A stretch of 23,642 nt of DNA from an uncultured Bacteroidales bacterium. Its GTDB lineage: Bacteria > Bacteroidota > Bacteroidia > Bacteroidales > Bacteroidaceae. The translations under genes and the position numbers were made by a program. The notes below the pieces were generated by a model. That model was not told the DNA's origin, made no database searches, and saw nothing but the letters and a program-made list of their open reading frames with translations. The stretch is from assembly GCA_945837185.1 (NCBI GenBank), contig CAMAMZ010000008.1:1-23642 (forward strand), read 5' to 3'. Positions 1 to 6,785 of this stretch are shown here, one piece after another. Every line of letters starts with the position of its first letter. The stretch's first letter is position 1.

Positions 1-1
1 T

Positions 2-133
2 GATGTTGTAATCCATGCGGCCCTGAAGGAAGGAGCCTTGACGGTATCTGAGGGGGAATTTATGAACTTGAACGCATGGTTTTTCCATCATAGCATCAAA
101 AAACTTGTAAAAATCATCTGCAATACAAAATAA
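2..133 (+). CDS. 3' end of an unidentified gene (partial)
   Basis: An open frame enters from the left edge and runs 43 codons to a TAA at 131-133. The visible tail begins DVVIHAALKEGALTVSEGEF and ends in a basic segment, SIKKLVKIICNTK. I do not recognise the family. It could be the C-terminus of a plus-strand gene, because codon use is ordinary and the open frame reaches the window edge. It is short enough that chance cannot be excluded. A perfect TAACTTTG promoter box begins six bases after the stop, which fits a gene boundary here. Confidence 0.4.
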   Translation, partial: DVVIHAALKEGALTVSEGEFMNLNAWFFHHSIKKLVKIICNTK

Positions 134-146
134 TTCAGTAACTTTG
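117..146 (+). promoter_or_regulatory. candidate Bacteroidota-type promoter upstream of the GNAT gene
   Basis: The -7 element TAACTTTG at 139-146 matches the Bacteroidota consensus TAnnTTTG exactly. The only -33-like element at suitable spacing is TCTG at 117-120, which is weak against TTTG. The leader to the ATG at 272 would be about 120 nt and very A+T rich. A second, poorer -7 match, TATATTTC at 242-249, is closer to the gene and could be the real one. Confidence 0.35.
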
Positions 147-271
147 TCTCGGTGATTATAGCGATTATTGTTTGTAATTCTTTGTATTTCAACACTATAA
201 AGTTTTAATAATTTTCGCTAATTATCAAATTCTCAAGCACTTATATTTCGTTGAACTCACGTAATTGAAGA

Positions 272-847
272 ATGAAGATAGAACAAGCCCAACGTCAACA
301 AGCCGGGGAGATAGCCCGACTTATTATGACAGCTATGAACGAAGAATGTTGCCAATATTTTGCAGGTCCGGCACATACGCTTGCCGACTTTGAGGCTATG
401 ATGACAACGCTCTGTGCGCGTGATGACAGTCAGTATAGCTATTTGAATACCCTTGTGGCCATTGATGAAGAGCATGGCAAGGTTGCCGGTGTGTGTGTGT
501 CGTATGACGGTGCTTTGTTGCACACCCTGCGCAAGGCTTTTTTAGAGGAAGTATGGAACTATTGTGAAATGGACCATTCCGGTATGGATGATGAGACGCA
601 GGCCGGTGAGTTGTATATAGACAGTTTATGCGTTGACAAGGCTTACAGAGGGCAAGGTATTGCCACCCGTTTGCTGGAGGCCACTGTTGAGAAGGCGCGC
701 AGGATGCAGATAAAAGAAGTAGGCCTGCTCGTTGACCACGGAAATCCACAGGCAGAGAAGTTGTACCGAAGAGTAGGATTCACCTATCAGAATGATGCCG
801 CATGGGGCGGGCATCCCATGCGGCATCTTGTGAAACATGTGTTGTAA
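272..847 (+). CDS. GNAT family N-acetyltransferase
   Basis: This 191-residue protein belongs to the GCN5-related N-acetyltransferases, which transfer the acetyl group of acetyl-CoA to an amine. Motif A, which binds the pyrophosphate of CoA, is visible as VDKAYRGQGIATRLL (121-135) with the R/Q-x-x-G-x-A core RGQGIA. Motif B is NPQAEKLYRRVGF (158-170). The first 110 residues hold an insertion (LLHTLRKAFLEEVWNYCEMD) that would shape the acceptor site. The substrate cannot be read from sequence. It is soluble, with no signal peptide. The first ATG is used because the protein starts at the usual beta-1 strand. It is convergent with nhaD 15 bp away, so a single-gene transcript is likely. Its last 20 codons contain a perfect inverted repeat. 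Confidence 0.85.
   Translation: MKIEQAQRQQAGEIARLIMTAMNEECCQYFAGPAHTLADFEAMMTTLCARDDSQYSYLNTLVAIDEEHGKVAGVCVSYDGALLHTLRKAFLEEVWNYCEMDHSGMDDETQAGELYIDSLCVDKAYRGQGIATRLLEATVEKARRMQIKEVGLLVDHGNPQAEKLYRRVGFTYQNDAAWGGHPMRHLVKHVL
794..827. terminator. perfect 13-bp hairpin inside the end of the GNAT gene, possible bidirectional terminator
   Basis: The arms GATGCCGCATGGG (794-806) and CCCATGCGGCATC (815-827) are exact reverse complements around an 8-nt loop. The repeat encodes residues 175-185 of the acetyltransferase and lies just inside the convergent junction with nhaD, whose stop is at 863. It is GC-rich enough to fold strongly in either transcript. Neither side has a real T tract, so termination is an inference. 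It may instead be a structured repeat or mRNA-stabilising element. Confidence 0.5.
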
Positions 848-862
848 AAGTTATATGCAGCC

Positions 863-2212
863 TTATCCTATAAAAGTACGGATAGCCCAATAAGAGCAGA
901 TGCCAGCCAGATAGCCTATGAAGGCTATCCAACTCACGTGGCGCAGATACCAACCGAAGGAAATCTTTTCAGAACCCATTACCACAACACCCGCTGCAGA
1001 GCCGATGATGAGCATTGAGCCTCCCACACCTGCGCAGTAGGCCAGCAATTGCCAGAATATGCCATCGATAGCCATGTCGCCTGTAGGTGTAACGGGATAC
1101 ATGCCCATACATCCGGCCACCAAAGGAACGTTGTCAACAATGCTCGACAATACACCGATGACTCCTGTCACGAGGTAGTTGTTGCCATGGAATACTTCAT
1201 GCAGGCCTTCGCCTAAAGCTGTTAGAACACCTATCTGTTCCAAGCAGGCTACTGCCATGAGGATGCCGAGGAAGAAGAGAATGGTGGGCATGTCAATTCG
1301 TGAAAGCAAGTCGCCAACACGTTTGCTGGTGTCGATGCGGTCTTCTTCCTTTATCAGGTGATGGTAGAACGTTTCTGTCACTGTCCAAAGCACTCCTAAA
1401 ACGAGCAAGATACCTACAAAGGGAGGAAGACCCGTTAGCGCCTTGAATATCGGCACGAAAATCAAACCGCCCACCCCTAAAAAGAAGATAGCTTTGCGCT
1501 GGTTGCGTGTGAAAGGATTGTCGTGATCGGCATTCTCTTCTTTAAACTCCTCACTCACTTCCAGTTTGCCTTTCAGACGCTGTTGCAAAATCAATGCAGG
1601 TACCATCATGGCAAGTAGGGAAGGAACAAAGATTTCACTGATTACGCCAGGAGCTGTGATGACACCCTTATTCCACAACATGATGGTCGTTACGTCGCCA
1701 ATCGGTGAAAAGGCACCTCCGGCATTGGCTGCTATGATAACCATAGAGGCATAGATGAGCCGGTGCGGACGGTCGGGAATAAGTTTTCGAAGAATCATCA
1801 CCATGACAATGCTCGTTGTGAGATTGTCGAGGATGGCAGAGAGGATAAATGTGATGCAGGCGATACGCCAAAGCAGTTTGCGCTTGCTTCGGGTCTTCAT
1901 CACATCGCGCACCCAGTTGAAGCCTCCGTTCTGATCAACAATTTCCACAATTGTCATGGCACCCATCAGGAAGAAGAGTGTCGTGGAGGTACTGCCCAGG
2001 TGGTGTTCAATTGCAGCACTCACAGAGGCAGCTATCCCTCCGCTCCCTGCTGTGAGGTAGCTCTCCGGGTGAACCATGAAAAGCGTCCAGCACAACACAA
2101 ACATGAGCAAAGCGATAGCTGCCTTGTCGATTTTTACAAAACTCTCGAGAGCTATCAGCAGATAGCCGAAAACAAATAGTGCGATAATCGCGAGGGTCAA
2201 TGTACTCATCAT
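863..2212 (-). CDS. nhaD: NhaD-type Na+/H+ antiporter (ion transporter superfamily)
   Basis: This 449-residue integral membrane protein is predicted to exchange cytoplasmic Na+ (or Li+) for external protons, giving sodium and alkaline tolerance. It has the length and many hydrophobic segments of the NhaD family. Two family-like motifs are clear: SAILDNLTTS (125-134), with the membrane Asp-Asn pair, and ANAGGAFSPIGDVTTIMLW (162-180), with the GAxxSPIGDxxT ion-site signature. A charged cytoplasmic loop follows (KGKLEVSEEFKEENADHD, about 214-231). Two adjacent ATGs occur at 2212 and 2209, and the start is uncertain by one codon. It has its own strong promoter 37 bp upstream, so it does not need readthrough from cysK. 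The 3' end converges with the acetyltransferase gene. Confidence 0.9.
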   Translation of the reverse strand: MMSTLTLAIIALFVFGYLLIALESFVKIDKAAIALLMFVLCWTLFMVHPESYLTAGSGGIAASVSAAIEHHLGSTSTTLFFLMGAMTIVEIVDQNGGFNWVRDVMKTRSKRKLLWRIACITFILSAILDNLTTSIVMVMILRKLIPDRPHRLIYASMVIIAANAGGAFSPIGDVTTIMLWNKGVITAPGVISEIFVPSLLAMMVPALILQQRLKGKLEVSEEFKEENADHDNPFTRNQRKAIFFLGVGGLIFVPIFKALTGLPPFVGILLVLGVLWTVTETFYHHLIKEEDRIDTSKRVGDLLSRIDMPTILFFLGILMAVACLEQIGVLTALGEGLHEVFHGNNYLVTGVIGVLSSIVDNVPLVAGCMGMYPVTPTGDMAIDGIFWQLLAYCAGVGGSMLIIGSAAGVVVMGSEKISFGWYLRHVSWIAFIGYLAGICSYWAIRTFIG

Positions 2213-2248
2213 ATTTCATGAATAAAATTGTTCCTACTACAATATATG

Positions 2249-2280
2249 CAAAGTTACAATATTATCATGATTAACCCAAA
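2249..2280 (-). promoter_or_regulatory. nhaD promoter (TTTG-N20-TAACTTTG)
   Basis: Read on the minus strand, TTTG (2280-2277) is followed by 20 bases and then TAACTTTG (2256-2249). Both boxes and the spacing match the Bacteroidota primary sigma factor consensus. The initiation site would lie about 30 bp upstream of the nhaD ATG. This is the best promoter match in the window. Confidence 0.7.
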
Positions 2281-2302
2281 AGAATAGGACTCTCTTTTGT
2301 GA

Positions 2303-3250
2303 TTAGAGCGGATATTCCTCAAAAGCGTACAAAATCGTAGAGAGATAACGCTCGCCTGTATCAGGCAGCAACACCACGATTCGCTTCCCTTGGTTCTCGG
2401 GACGCTTTGCCAGCTCTTTGGCTGCAAAGAGTGCTGCACCCGATGAGATGCCTGCCAATAGGCCTTCCTCACGAGCCAGTTCGCGTCCGGTGCGAATAGC
2501 ATCGTCGTTGCCAACAGGGATAATTTCGTCTACTACACTGGCATCAAAGGTTTGTGGTATAAAGCCTGCACCAATGCCTTGTATCTTGTGAGGACCGGGA
2601 AGCCCACCGCTCAGCACCGGTGAGGAGGCAGGTTCAACAGCTACAATCTTCACAGCAGGGTTATATTCCTTGAGGCGACGGCCAATGCCGGAGAGTGTTC
2701 CTCCTGTTCCTACTCCTGCCACGAAATAGTCTACCTGACCGTCTGTTTGCGTCCAGATTTCCTCACCCGTTGTCTGGTAGTGGTTAAGAGGGTTGGCCTT
2801 ATTTTCGAACTGTTGCAACGTGATACTTCCAGGAATGGATTCTCTCAGTCGGTTTGCTTCACGAATAGCTCCAGGCATGCCTTCACGTCCCGATGTCAAT
2901 ATCACTTTCGCTCCATAAGCCTTTACAAGGTTACGACGTTCCACGCTCATGGTTTCGGGCATGGTAAGAATCAGTTTGTAGCCCTTCACCGCCGACACCA
3001 GGGCCAGGCCTACGCCTGTATTGCCGCTGGTGGGCTCAACGATTGTTGCTCCAGGTTTCAAGATACCTTTCTCCTCCGCATCTTCTATCATAGCAAGCGC
3101 TATGCGGTCTTTCACGCTTCCACCAGGGTTAAACGCCTCCAACTTGGCAACAATGGGTGTTTCCAAACCATAATGTTGAGAGTAGCTTCCCAGTTCGAGA
3201 AGCGGGGTCTGACCGATGAGATCGGTTAGCTTCTTTGCTATTTTTGTCAT
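2303..3250 (-). CDS. cysK: cysteine synthase A (O-acetylserine sulfhydrylase)
   Basis: This 315-residue cytosolic PLP enzyme makes L-cysteine from O-acetyl-L-serine and sulfide. The PLP lysine is K47 in NPGGSVKDR. The substrate loop TSGNTG is at 74-79, the PLP-phosphate glycine loop GTGGT is at 181-185, and the C-terminal PDTGERYLS closes the active site. The length is typical of CysK. It starts 20 bp after the stop of the O-acetylhomoserine sulfhydrylase gene on the same strand, so the two are almost certainly cotranscribed and both fix sulfide into amino acids. No terminator hairpin is visible before the nhaD promoter. I favour CysK over CysM or cystathionine beta-synthase because there is no extra domain and the family motifs are canonical. 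Confidence 0.94.
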   Translation of the reverse strand: MTKIAKKLTDLIGQTPLLELGSYSQHYGLETPIVAKLEAFNPGGSVKDRIALAMIEDAEEKGILKPGATIVEPTSGNTGVGLALVSAVKGYKLILTMPETMSVERRNLVKAYGAKVILTSGREGMPGAIREANRLRESIPGSITLQQFENKANPLNHYQTTGEEIWTQTDGQVDYFVAGVGTGGTLSGIGRRLKEYNPAVKIVAVEPASSPVLSGGLPGPHKIQGIGAGFIPQTFDASVVDEIIPVGNDDAIRTGRELAREEGLLAGISSGAALFAAKELAKRPENQGKRIVVLLPDTGERYLSTILYAFEEYPL

Positions 3251-3270
3251 AAAAACCGTTCTTAACTTGT

Positions 3271-4563
3271 TTATTTCACATATTCAAAAGCCTCCTCGAG
3301 AGCCTCGATAAGATCATCGACATGCTCTGTACCAATACTCAGACGTATGGTGGAAGGATAGATGTGCTGCTCTTCCAGTTCTTGAGGTGAAAGCTGTGAG
3401 TGGGTTGTGGTTGCCGGATGGATGACAAGGCTCTTCACATCGGCCACGTTGGCGAGGAGTGAGAAAATGCGCAGGTGATCGATAAATGCCCATGCCTCTT
3501 CCTGACCACCTTTAATTTCGAAGGTAAAGATGCTGCCACCGCCATTGGGGAAGAGTTGTTCATACAGCGCATGGTCTGGATGGTCGGGCAAAGAAGGATG
3601 GTTCACCTTTGCTACCTTGGGATGATGGGCTAAGAAATCGACAATACGCTTTGTGTTGTAGGCATGACGCTCTACACGTAAGCTCAGAGTTTCGAGTCCT
3701 TGCAACAGAATCCACGCATTGAATGGACTGATGGTGGCTCCCGTGTCGCGCAGGATGACGGCACGAATACGTGTTACAAAGGCAGCAGCACCAGCCACGT
3801 CGGCAAAAACAGCACCATGGTAGGAAGGATCGGGTTTGGCGATAGATGGATATTTGTCGGCATTGGCTTTCCAGTCGAAACGACCTGCATCGACGATGAC
3901 ACCGCCCAAAGAACTTCCGTGTCCACCAATGAATTTTGTGGCAGAGTGCACAACAACATCTGCTCCATGCTCGATAGGACGGATGAGATAAGGTGTGCCG
4001 AAGGTGTTGTCGACAATCACGATTGTGTTGTGGCGGTGTGCAATTTCGCTGATACGGTCAATATCGGTGACACTGGCATTAGGATTGCCGAATGTTTCGA
4101 TGATGACAGCTTTGGTATTTTCCTGAAAAGCACTTTCAACCTGTTCGAAATTAGATGGGTCGACAATCGTGGAGGTTACTCCCTGCGTGCTCAACGTGTG
4201 CTCTATAAGATTGTAGGTGCCACCATACAGGTTGTCGGCTGCTATGATGTGATCACCGTTATGGGCAATGTTTTGTAGTGCGTAGGTAATGGCGGCTGCA
4301 CCTGAAGCAACAGCAAGTCCGGCTACTCCTCCTTCGAGAGCTGCCACACGGTCTTCGAACACGCCCTGTGTAGAGTTTGTCAATCTACCATAAATATTAC
4401 CTGCGTCGCGCAAGCCAAAGCGGTCGGCAGCGTGCTGTGAGTTACGGAACACATAAGATGTGGTTTGGTATATAGGCACGGCGCGTGCGTCGGTTGTGGG
4501 ATCTGGCTGTTCTTGTCCAACATGCAGTTGAAGCGTCTCGAAACGATACTTTTTTTCGCTCAT
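3271..4563 (-). CDS. metY: O-acetylhomoserine sulfhydrylase / aminocarboxypropyltransferase
   Basis: This 430-residue Cys/Met-metabolism PLP enzyme converts O-acetylhomoserine and sulfide to homocysteine, the direct sulfhydrylation route to methionine. The Schiff-base lysine is K210 in VVVHSATKFIGGHG. Other family signatures are YGRLTNSTQGVFEDRVAALEGG (58-79), the PLP-contacting VDNTFGTPYL (184-193), and a C-terminal RLSIGTEHVDDLIEAL segment that positions the substrate carboxylate. The length of about 430 and the insert around 215-260 (GVIVDAGRFDWK...) separate this MetY/Cys25-like group from the shorter MetB/MetC enzymes of about 390 residues. It is first in a two-gene operon with cysK and has its own promoter. 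The leader is only about 50 nt, too short for a known SAM riboswitch. Confidence 0.92.
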   Translation of the reverse strand: MSEKKYRFETLQLHVGQEQPDPTTDARAVPIYQTTSYVFRNSQHAADRFGLRDAGNIYGRLTNSTQGVFEDRVAALEGGVAGLAVASGAAAITYALQNIAHNGDHIIAADNLYGGTYNLIEHTLSTQGVTSTIVDPSNFEQVESAFQENTKAVIIETFGNPNASVTDIDRISEIAHRHNTIVIVDNTFGTPYLIRPIEHGADVVVHSATKFIGGHGSSLGGVIVDAGRFDWKANADKYPSIAKPDPSYHGAVFADVAGAAAFVTRIRAVILRDTGATISPFNAWILLQGLETLSLRVERHAYNTKRIVDFLAHHPKVAKVNHPSLPDHPDHALYEQLFPNGGGSIFTFEIKGGQEEAWAFIDHLRIFSLLANVADVKSLVIHPATTTHSQLSPQELEEQHIYPSTIRLSIGTEHVDDLIEALEEAFEYVK

Positions 4564-4613
4564 GATAATAATCCTTTCTCTATCTTTTTGTTATACAATA
4601 TCATTTACGATGG

Positions 4614-4644
4614 CAAAGTTACGGTTTTTCCTAAAAAGGTAAAA
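4614..4644 (-). promoter_or_regulatory. promoter of the metY-cysK operon
   Basis: On the minus strand the -7 box TAACTTTG (4621-4614) matches TAnnTTTG exactly. A T-rich -33 box, TTTT (4644-4641), lies 19 bp upstream, the expected spacing. The start codon at 4563 is 51 bp downstream. Inverted repeats sit directly upstream of the -33 box. Confidence 0.6.
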
Positions 4645-4647
4645 TAG

Positions 4648-4684
4648 CACGATGACGTGATTTTGCCTACCACAACTATGGTAG
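4648..4684. repeat. two adjacent small inverted repeats in the divergent promoter region
   Basis: CACG-N4-CGTG lies at 4648-4659 and CTACCA-N6-TGGTAG at 4667-4684. Both are perfect dyads and they sit between the back-to-back metY and ATPase promoters. Their size and position suit binding of a dimeric regulator. No regulator gene is adjacent, so the function is inference only. Confidence 0.35.
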
Positions 4685-4723
4685 ATTGCGGAAAACAGTA
4701 TGGACGAAATGAAAAAAATGGGT

Positions 4724-4760
4724 TTTGCGATGGTCGTTACATGGATTTTTCGTAAGTTTG
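4724..4760 (+). promoter_or_regulatory. candidate promoter of the ATPase-DUF4435 pair
   Basis: TAAGTTTG at 4753-4760 is an exact TAnnTTTG -7 box. TTTG at 4724-4727 could be the -33 box, but the 25-bp spacer is longer than the usual 19-21. The ATG at 4819 is about 58 bp downstream, after an alternating TA run at 4801-4812. Confidence 0.5.
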
Positions 4761-4818
4761 CAAAGAGCGATAACTATATGATGAAAGAGCGGTTACCTAT
4801 TTATATATATATAAGAAT

Positions 4819-5637
4819 ATGGTCCAGGAATATGCAGATTATATTGAACGGATAGAGATAGATTCACTCTGGAGCGGGCAGAAGCACGTGGTGTGGAATC
4901 TTGACAGGAAGGTAAATGTGCTTAGCGGCATCAATGGCGTAGGCAAAAGTACCATCTTGAACAAGGTGGTGAAAGGTCTTGCGGCAGGAGGTGTGTTTGC
5001 CGACCACATGCCAACGGGTGTGCGTCTGCAGGTCGTTCCCGCCTCTGCCAGTCGCATACGTTACGATGTTATCCGTTCCTTTGACCGTCCGCTTATCAAT
5101 GGCGACATGATGGCAAAGGTCGACCTCAGTCTGGTTACAGAGTTGGATTGGCAATTGTTTCAGTTGCAGCGCAAGTATCTGGACTACCAGGTGAACATTG
5201 GCAACCGCATCATACATGCGCTGCAATCGGGACTTCCGAATGCAGCGGAAGAAGCCCAGCGCATCAGTGAGCCAAAGTGTCGTTTCCAGAATATGATAGA
5301 CAAGCTTTTTGCTGAAACAGGCAAGAAGATAATTCGCTCGGAAAACGAAATCCGTTTCTCACAAATTGGCGAGGTGTTAATGCCCTATCAGTTGTCGAGT
5401 GGTGAGAAACAAATGTTGGCTATACTATTAACGGTTCTTGTGCAAGACAATGAGCCTTATGTGTTCTTTATGGATGAACCGGAGGTGAGCTTGCATGTAG
5501 ACTGGCAGCAACAACTCATCGACTTGGTGTTGGAACTGAATCCCAATGTGCAGATAATTCTCACCACGCATAGTCCTGCCGTGATTATGAATGGCTGGAT
5601 GGATAAGGTTACGGAAGTGACAGACATAACGTTGTGA
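4819..5637 (+). CDS. ABC/OLD-type AAA ATPase, partner of a DUF4435 protein (AriA-like)
   Basis: This 272-residue soluble ATPase has the complete ABC-class set: Walker A GINGVGKST (37-45), signature LSSGEKQ (192-198), Walker B YVFFMDEPEVSLH (214-226, catalytic E220) and switch histidine H251 in TTHSP. This arrangement belongs to the AAA_15/AAA_21 group related to OLD and RecF/SMC ATPases, which usually work as dimers and control a partner effector. It lacks transmembrane segments and any long coiled coil, and is compact for the group. The next gene starts 3 bp after its stop and encodes a TOPRIM-like DUF4435 protein, so the two are translationally coupled. That pairing is the architecture of the PARIS phage-defence system (AriA ATPase, AriB DUF4435). 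Whether this pair is a true PARIS system or a related chromosomal module is not settled by sequence alone. Confidence 0.8.
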   Translation: MVQEYADYIERIEIDSLWSGQKHVVWNLDRKVNVLSGINGVGKSTILNKVVKGLAAGGVFADHMPTGVRLQVVPASASRIRYDVIRSFDRPLINGDMMAKVDLSLVTELDWQLFQLQRKYLDYQVNIGNRIIHALQSGLPNAAEEAQRISEPKCRFQNMIDKLFAETGKKIIRSENEIRFSQIGEVLMPYQLSSGEKQMLAILLTVLVQDNEPYVFFMDEPEVSLHVDWQQQLIDLVLELNPNVQIILTTHSPAVIMNGWMDKVTEVTDITL

Positions 5638-5640
5638 CGT

Positions 5641-6693
5641 ATGGCCAACCGATTGCATGAAAACCTGTCGTCGCGTTATGTAGAAGCAGCCAACAAACTT
5701 AGGCCCAAAGCATCGAGGCGCAAGATTATTGCTTATGTGGAAAGCTATGACGATATTTTCTTTTGGCGCACGGTGCTCTCTAGTTTAGAGACACCCCAGG
5801 TGGCGTTTCAAGTGATGCTTCCCTCACGTTCCAAACGTTTGGAACGCGGCAAAAAGGCGGTGTTGATGAATTTGTTGGGCAATAGGGTAGGGGATGAGAT
5901 GATAGCCTGTGTTGACGCTGATTATGACTACTTGATGCAAGGTGCCACGACCACCTCCTATGAGGTGTGCCATAATCCCTATATCTTCCATACCTATGCC
6001 TATGCAATTGAAAACCTGCAGTGTTTTGCTCCTGCTTTGAGAGATATATGTGTGGCTGTTACGCTCAACGACAAGGAAGTTTTTGATTTTGAAGCCTATT
6101 TGCGGCAGTACTCAGTTATTATTTTTCCACTCTTTGTGTGGAGTGTTTGGTTTTATCGTGGTTCTGATTATGGAAAGTTTTCTATAACTGATTTCCTTAC
6201 TGCCATTGAAATAGGTAACTTTTCTGTTCAACGTGCAGGAGAACTCTTAGAACGGTTGCGAAAGAAAGTAGGTCGCAAGGTAGATGCTTTAAGGCACCAG
6301 TATCCCCATGCCAATGCGAGTTGGGAGAAAGTGAGGACGTCTTTGTTGCTGTTGGGGGTGACACCTGAAACCACCTATTTATATATACAGGGGCACCATT
6401 TGTTTGACAAGGTTGTTCAACCTGCCATGCATAAGGTGTGTGCCCAGTTGGTCAAGGAGCGTGAAGAGGAAATATGGCGTGAGAGTATACATGGCACGCA
6501 ACGCCGTAATGAGCTCAGCTGTTATTCCCACAGCACAGCAGACATTGCCATGATGTTGCGTAAGTCGACCGGCTATCTTGCTTCAAATATTCTGGAACGC
6601 ATAAGAGAGGATATTCGGAGTAGGGTAGTGCAGCCTGTGCAAGAGGTGAAAGAATCAGGGGAAGCAGTTGCCGGCAACGCTTCGGAAGAATAG
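5641..6693 (+). CDS. DUF4435 protein with TOPRIM-like nuclease motifs (AriB-like)
   Basis: This 350-residue protein has the layout of DUF4435. Near the N-terminus, KIIAYVESYDDIFFWR (28-43) resembles the TOPRIM glutamate motif (E34, with D37/D38). IACVDADYDYLM (88-99) resembles the TOPRIM DxDxD metal site (D92, D94, D96). YAIENLQC (121-128) and YIQGHHLFD (248-256) look like further family motifs. The last 20 residues are polar and low in complexity. In PARIS, AriB is held by the ATPase AriA and released as a toxic nuclease that cuts tRNA. By analogy this protein is likely a metal-dependent nuclease controlled by the upstream ATPase. Activity and trigger are inference. Middle residues 150-185 are aromatic-rich and coded by A+T-richer DNA than the flanks. 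The gene ends before a terminator shared with manA. Confidence 0.75.
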   Translation: MANRLHENLSSRYVEAANKLRPKASRRKIIAYVESYDDIFFWRTVLSSLETPQVAFQVMLPSRSKRLERGKKAVLMNLLGNRVGDEMIACVDADYDYLMQGATTTSYEVCHNPYIFHTYAYAIENLQCFAPALRDICVAVTLNDKEVFDFEAYLRQYSVIIFPLFVWSVWFYRGSDYGKFSITDFLTAIEIGNFSVQRAGELLERLRKKVGRKVDALRHQYPHANASWEKVRTSLLLLGVTPETTYLYIQGHHLFDKVVQPAMHKVCAQLVKEREEEIWRESIHGTQRRNELSCYSHSTADIAMMLRKSTGYLASNILERIREDIRSRVVQPVQEVKESGEAVAGNASEE

Positions 6694-6718
6694 AACGATA
6701 ATACCTTTGTAGCATAAG

Positions 6719-6758
6719 AGAAGAGGCCGTGTCAGTTACTTTTGACACAGCCCCTTCT
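6719..6758. terminator. bidirectional terminator hairpin between DUF4435 gene and manA
   Basis: The arms at 6719-6734 and 6743-6758 form a 16-position stem with an 8-nt loop. Read as plus-strand RNA the stem has two mismatches (A.C and C.A). Read as minus-strand RNA both become G.U wobbles, so the fold is continuous. It lies 26 bp past the DUF4435 stop and 28 bp past the manA stop, and probably serves both, best for the dxs-trkA-trkH-manA transcript. No long T tract follows on either strand. Confidence 0.65.
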
Positions 6759-6785
6759 TCGATAGTACCTTTTGTTGAGGACTGT

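Noticed and set aside
159..220. TAGCGA / TCGCTA inverted repeat in the acetyltransferase leader
   Set aside because: The arms are only 6 bp with a 50-nt loop and do not extend, so chance is likely in A+T-rich DNA.
4564..4613. SAM riboswitch ahead of metY
   Set aside because: The leader from the predicted start to the ATG is only about 50 nt and has no multi-stem structure.
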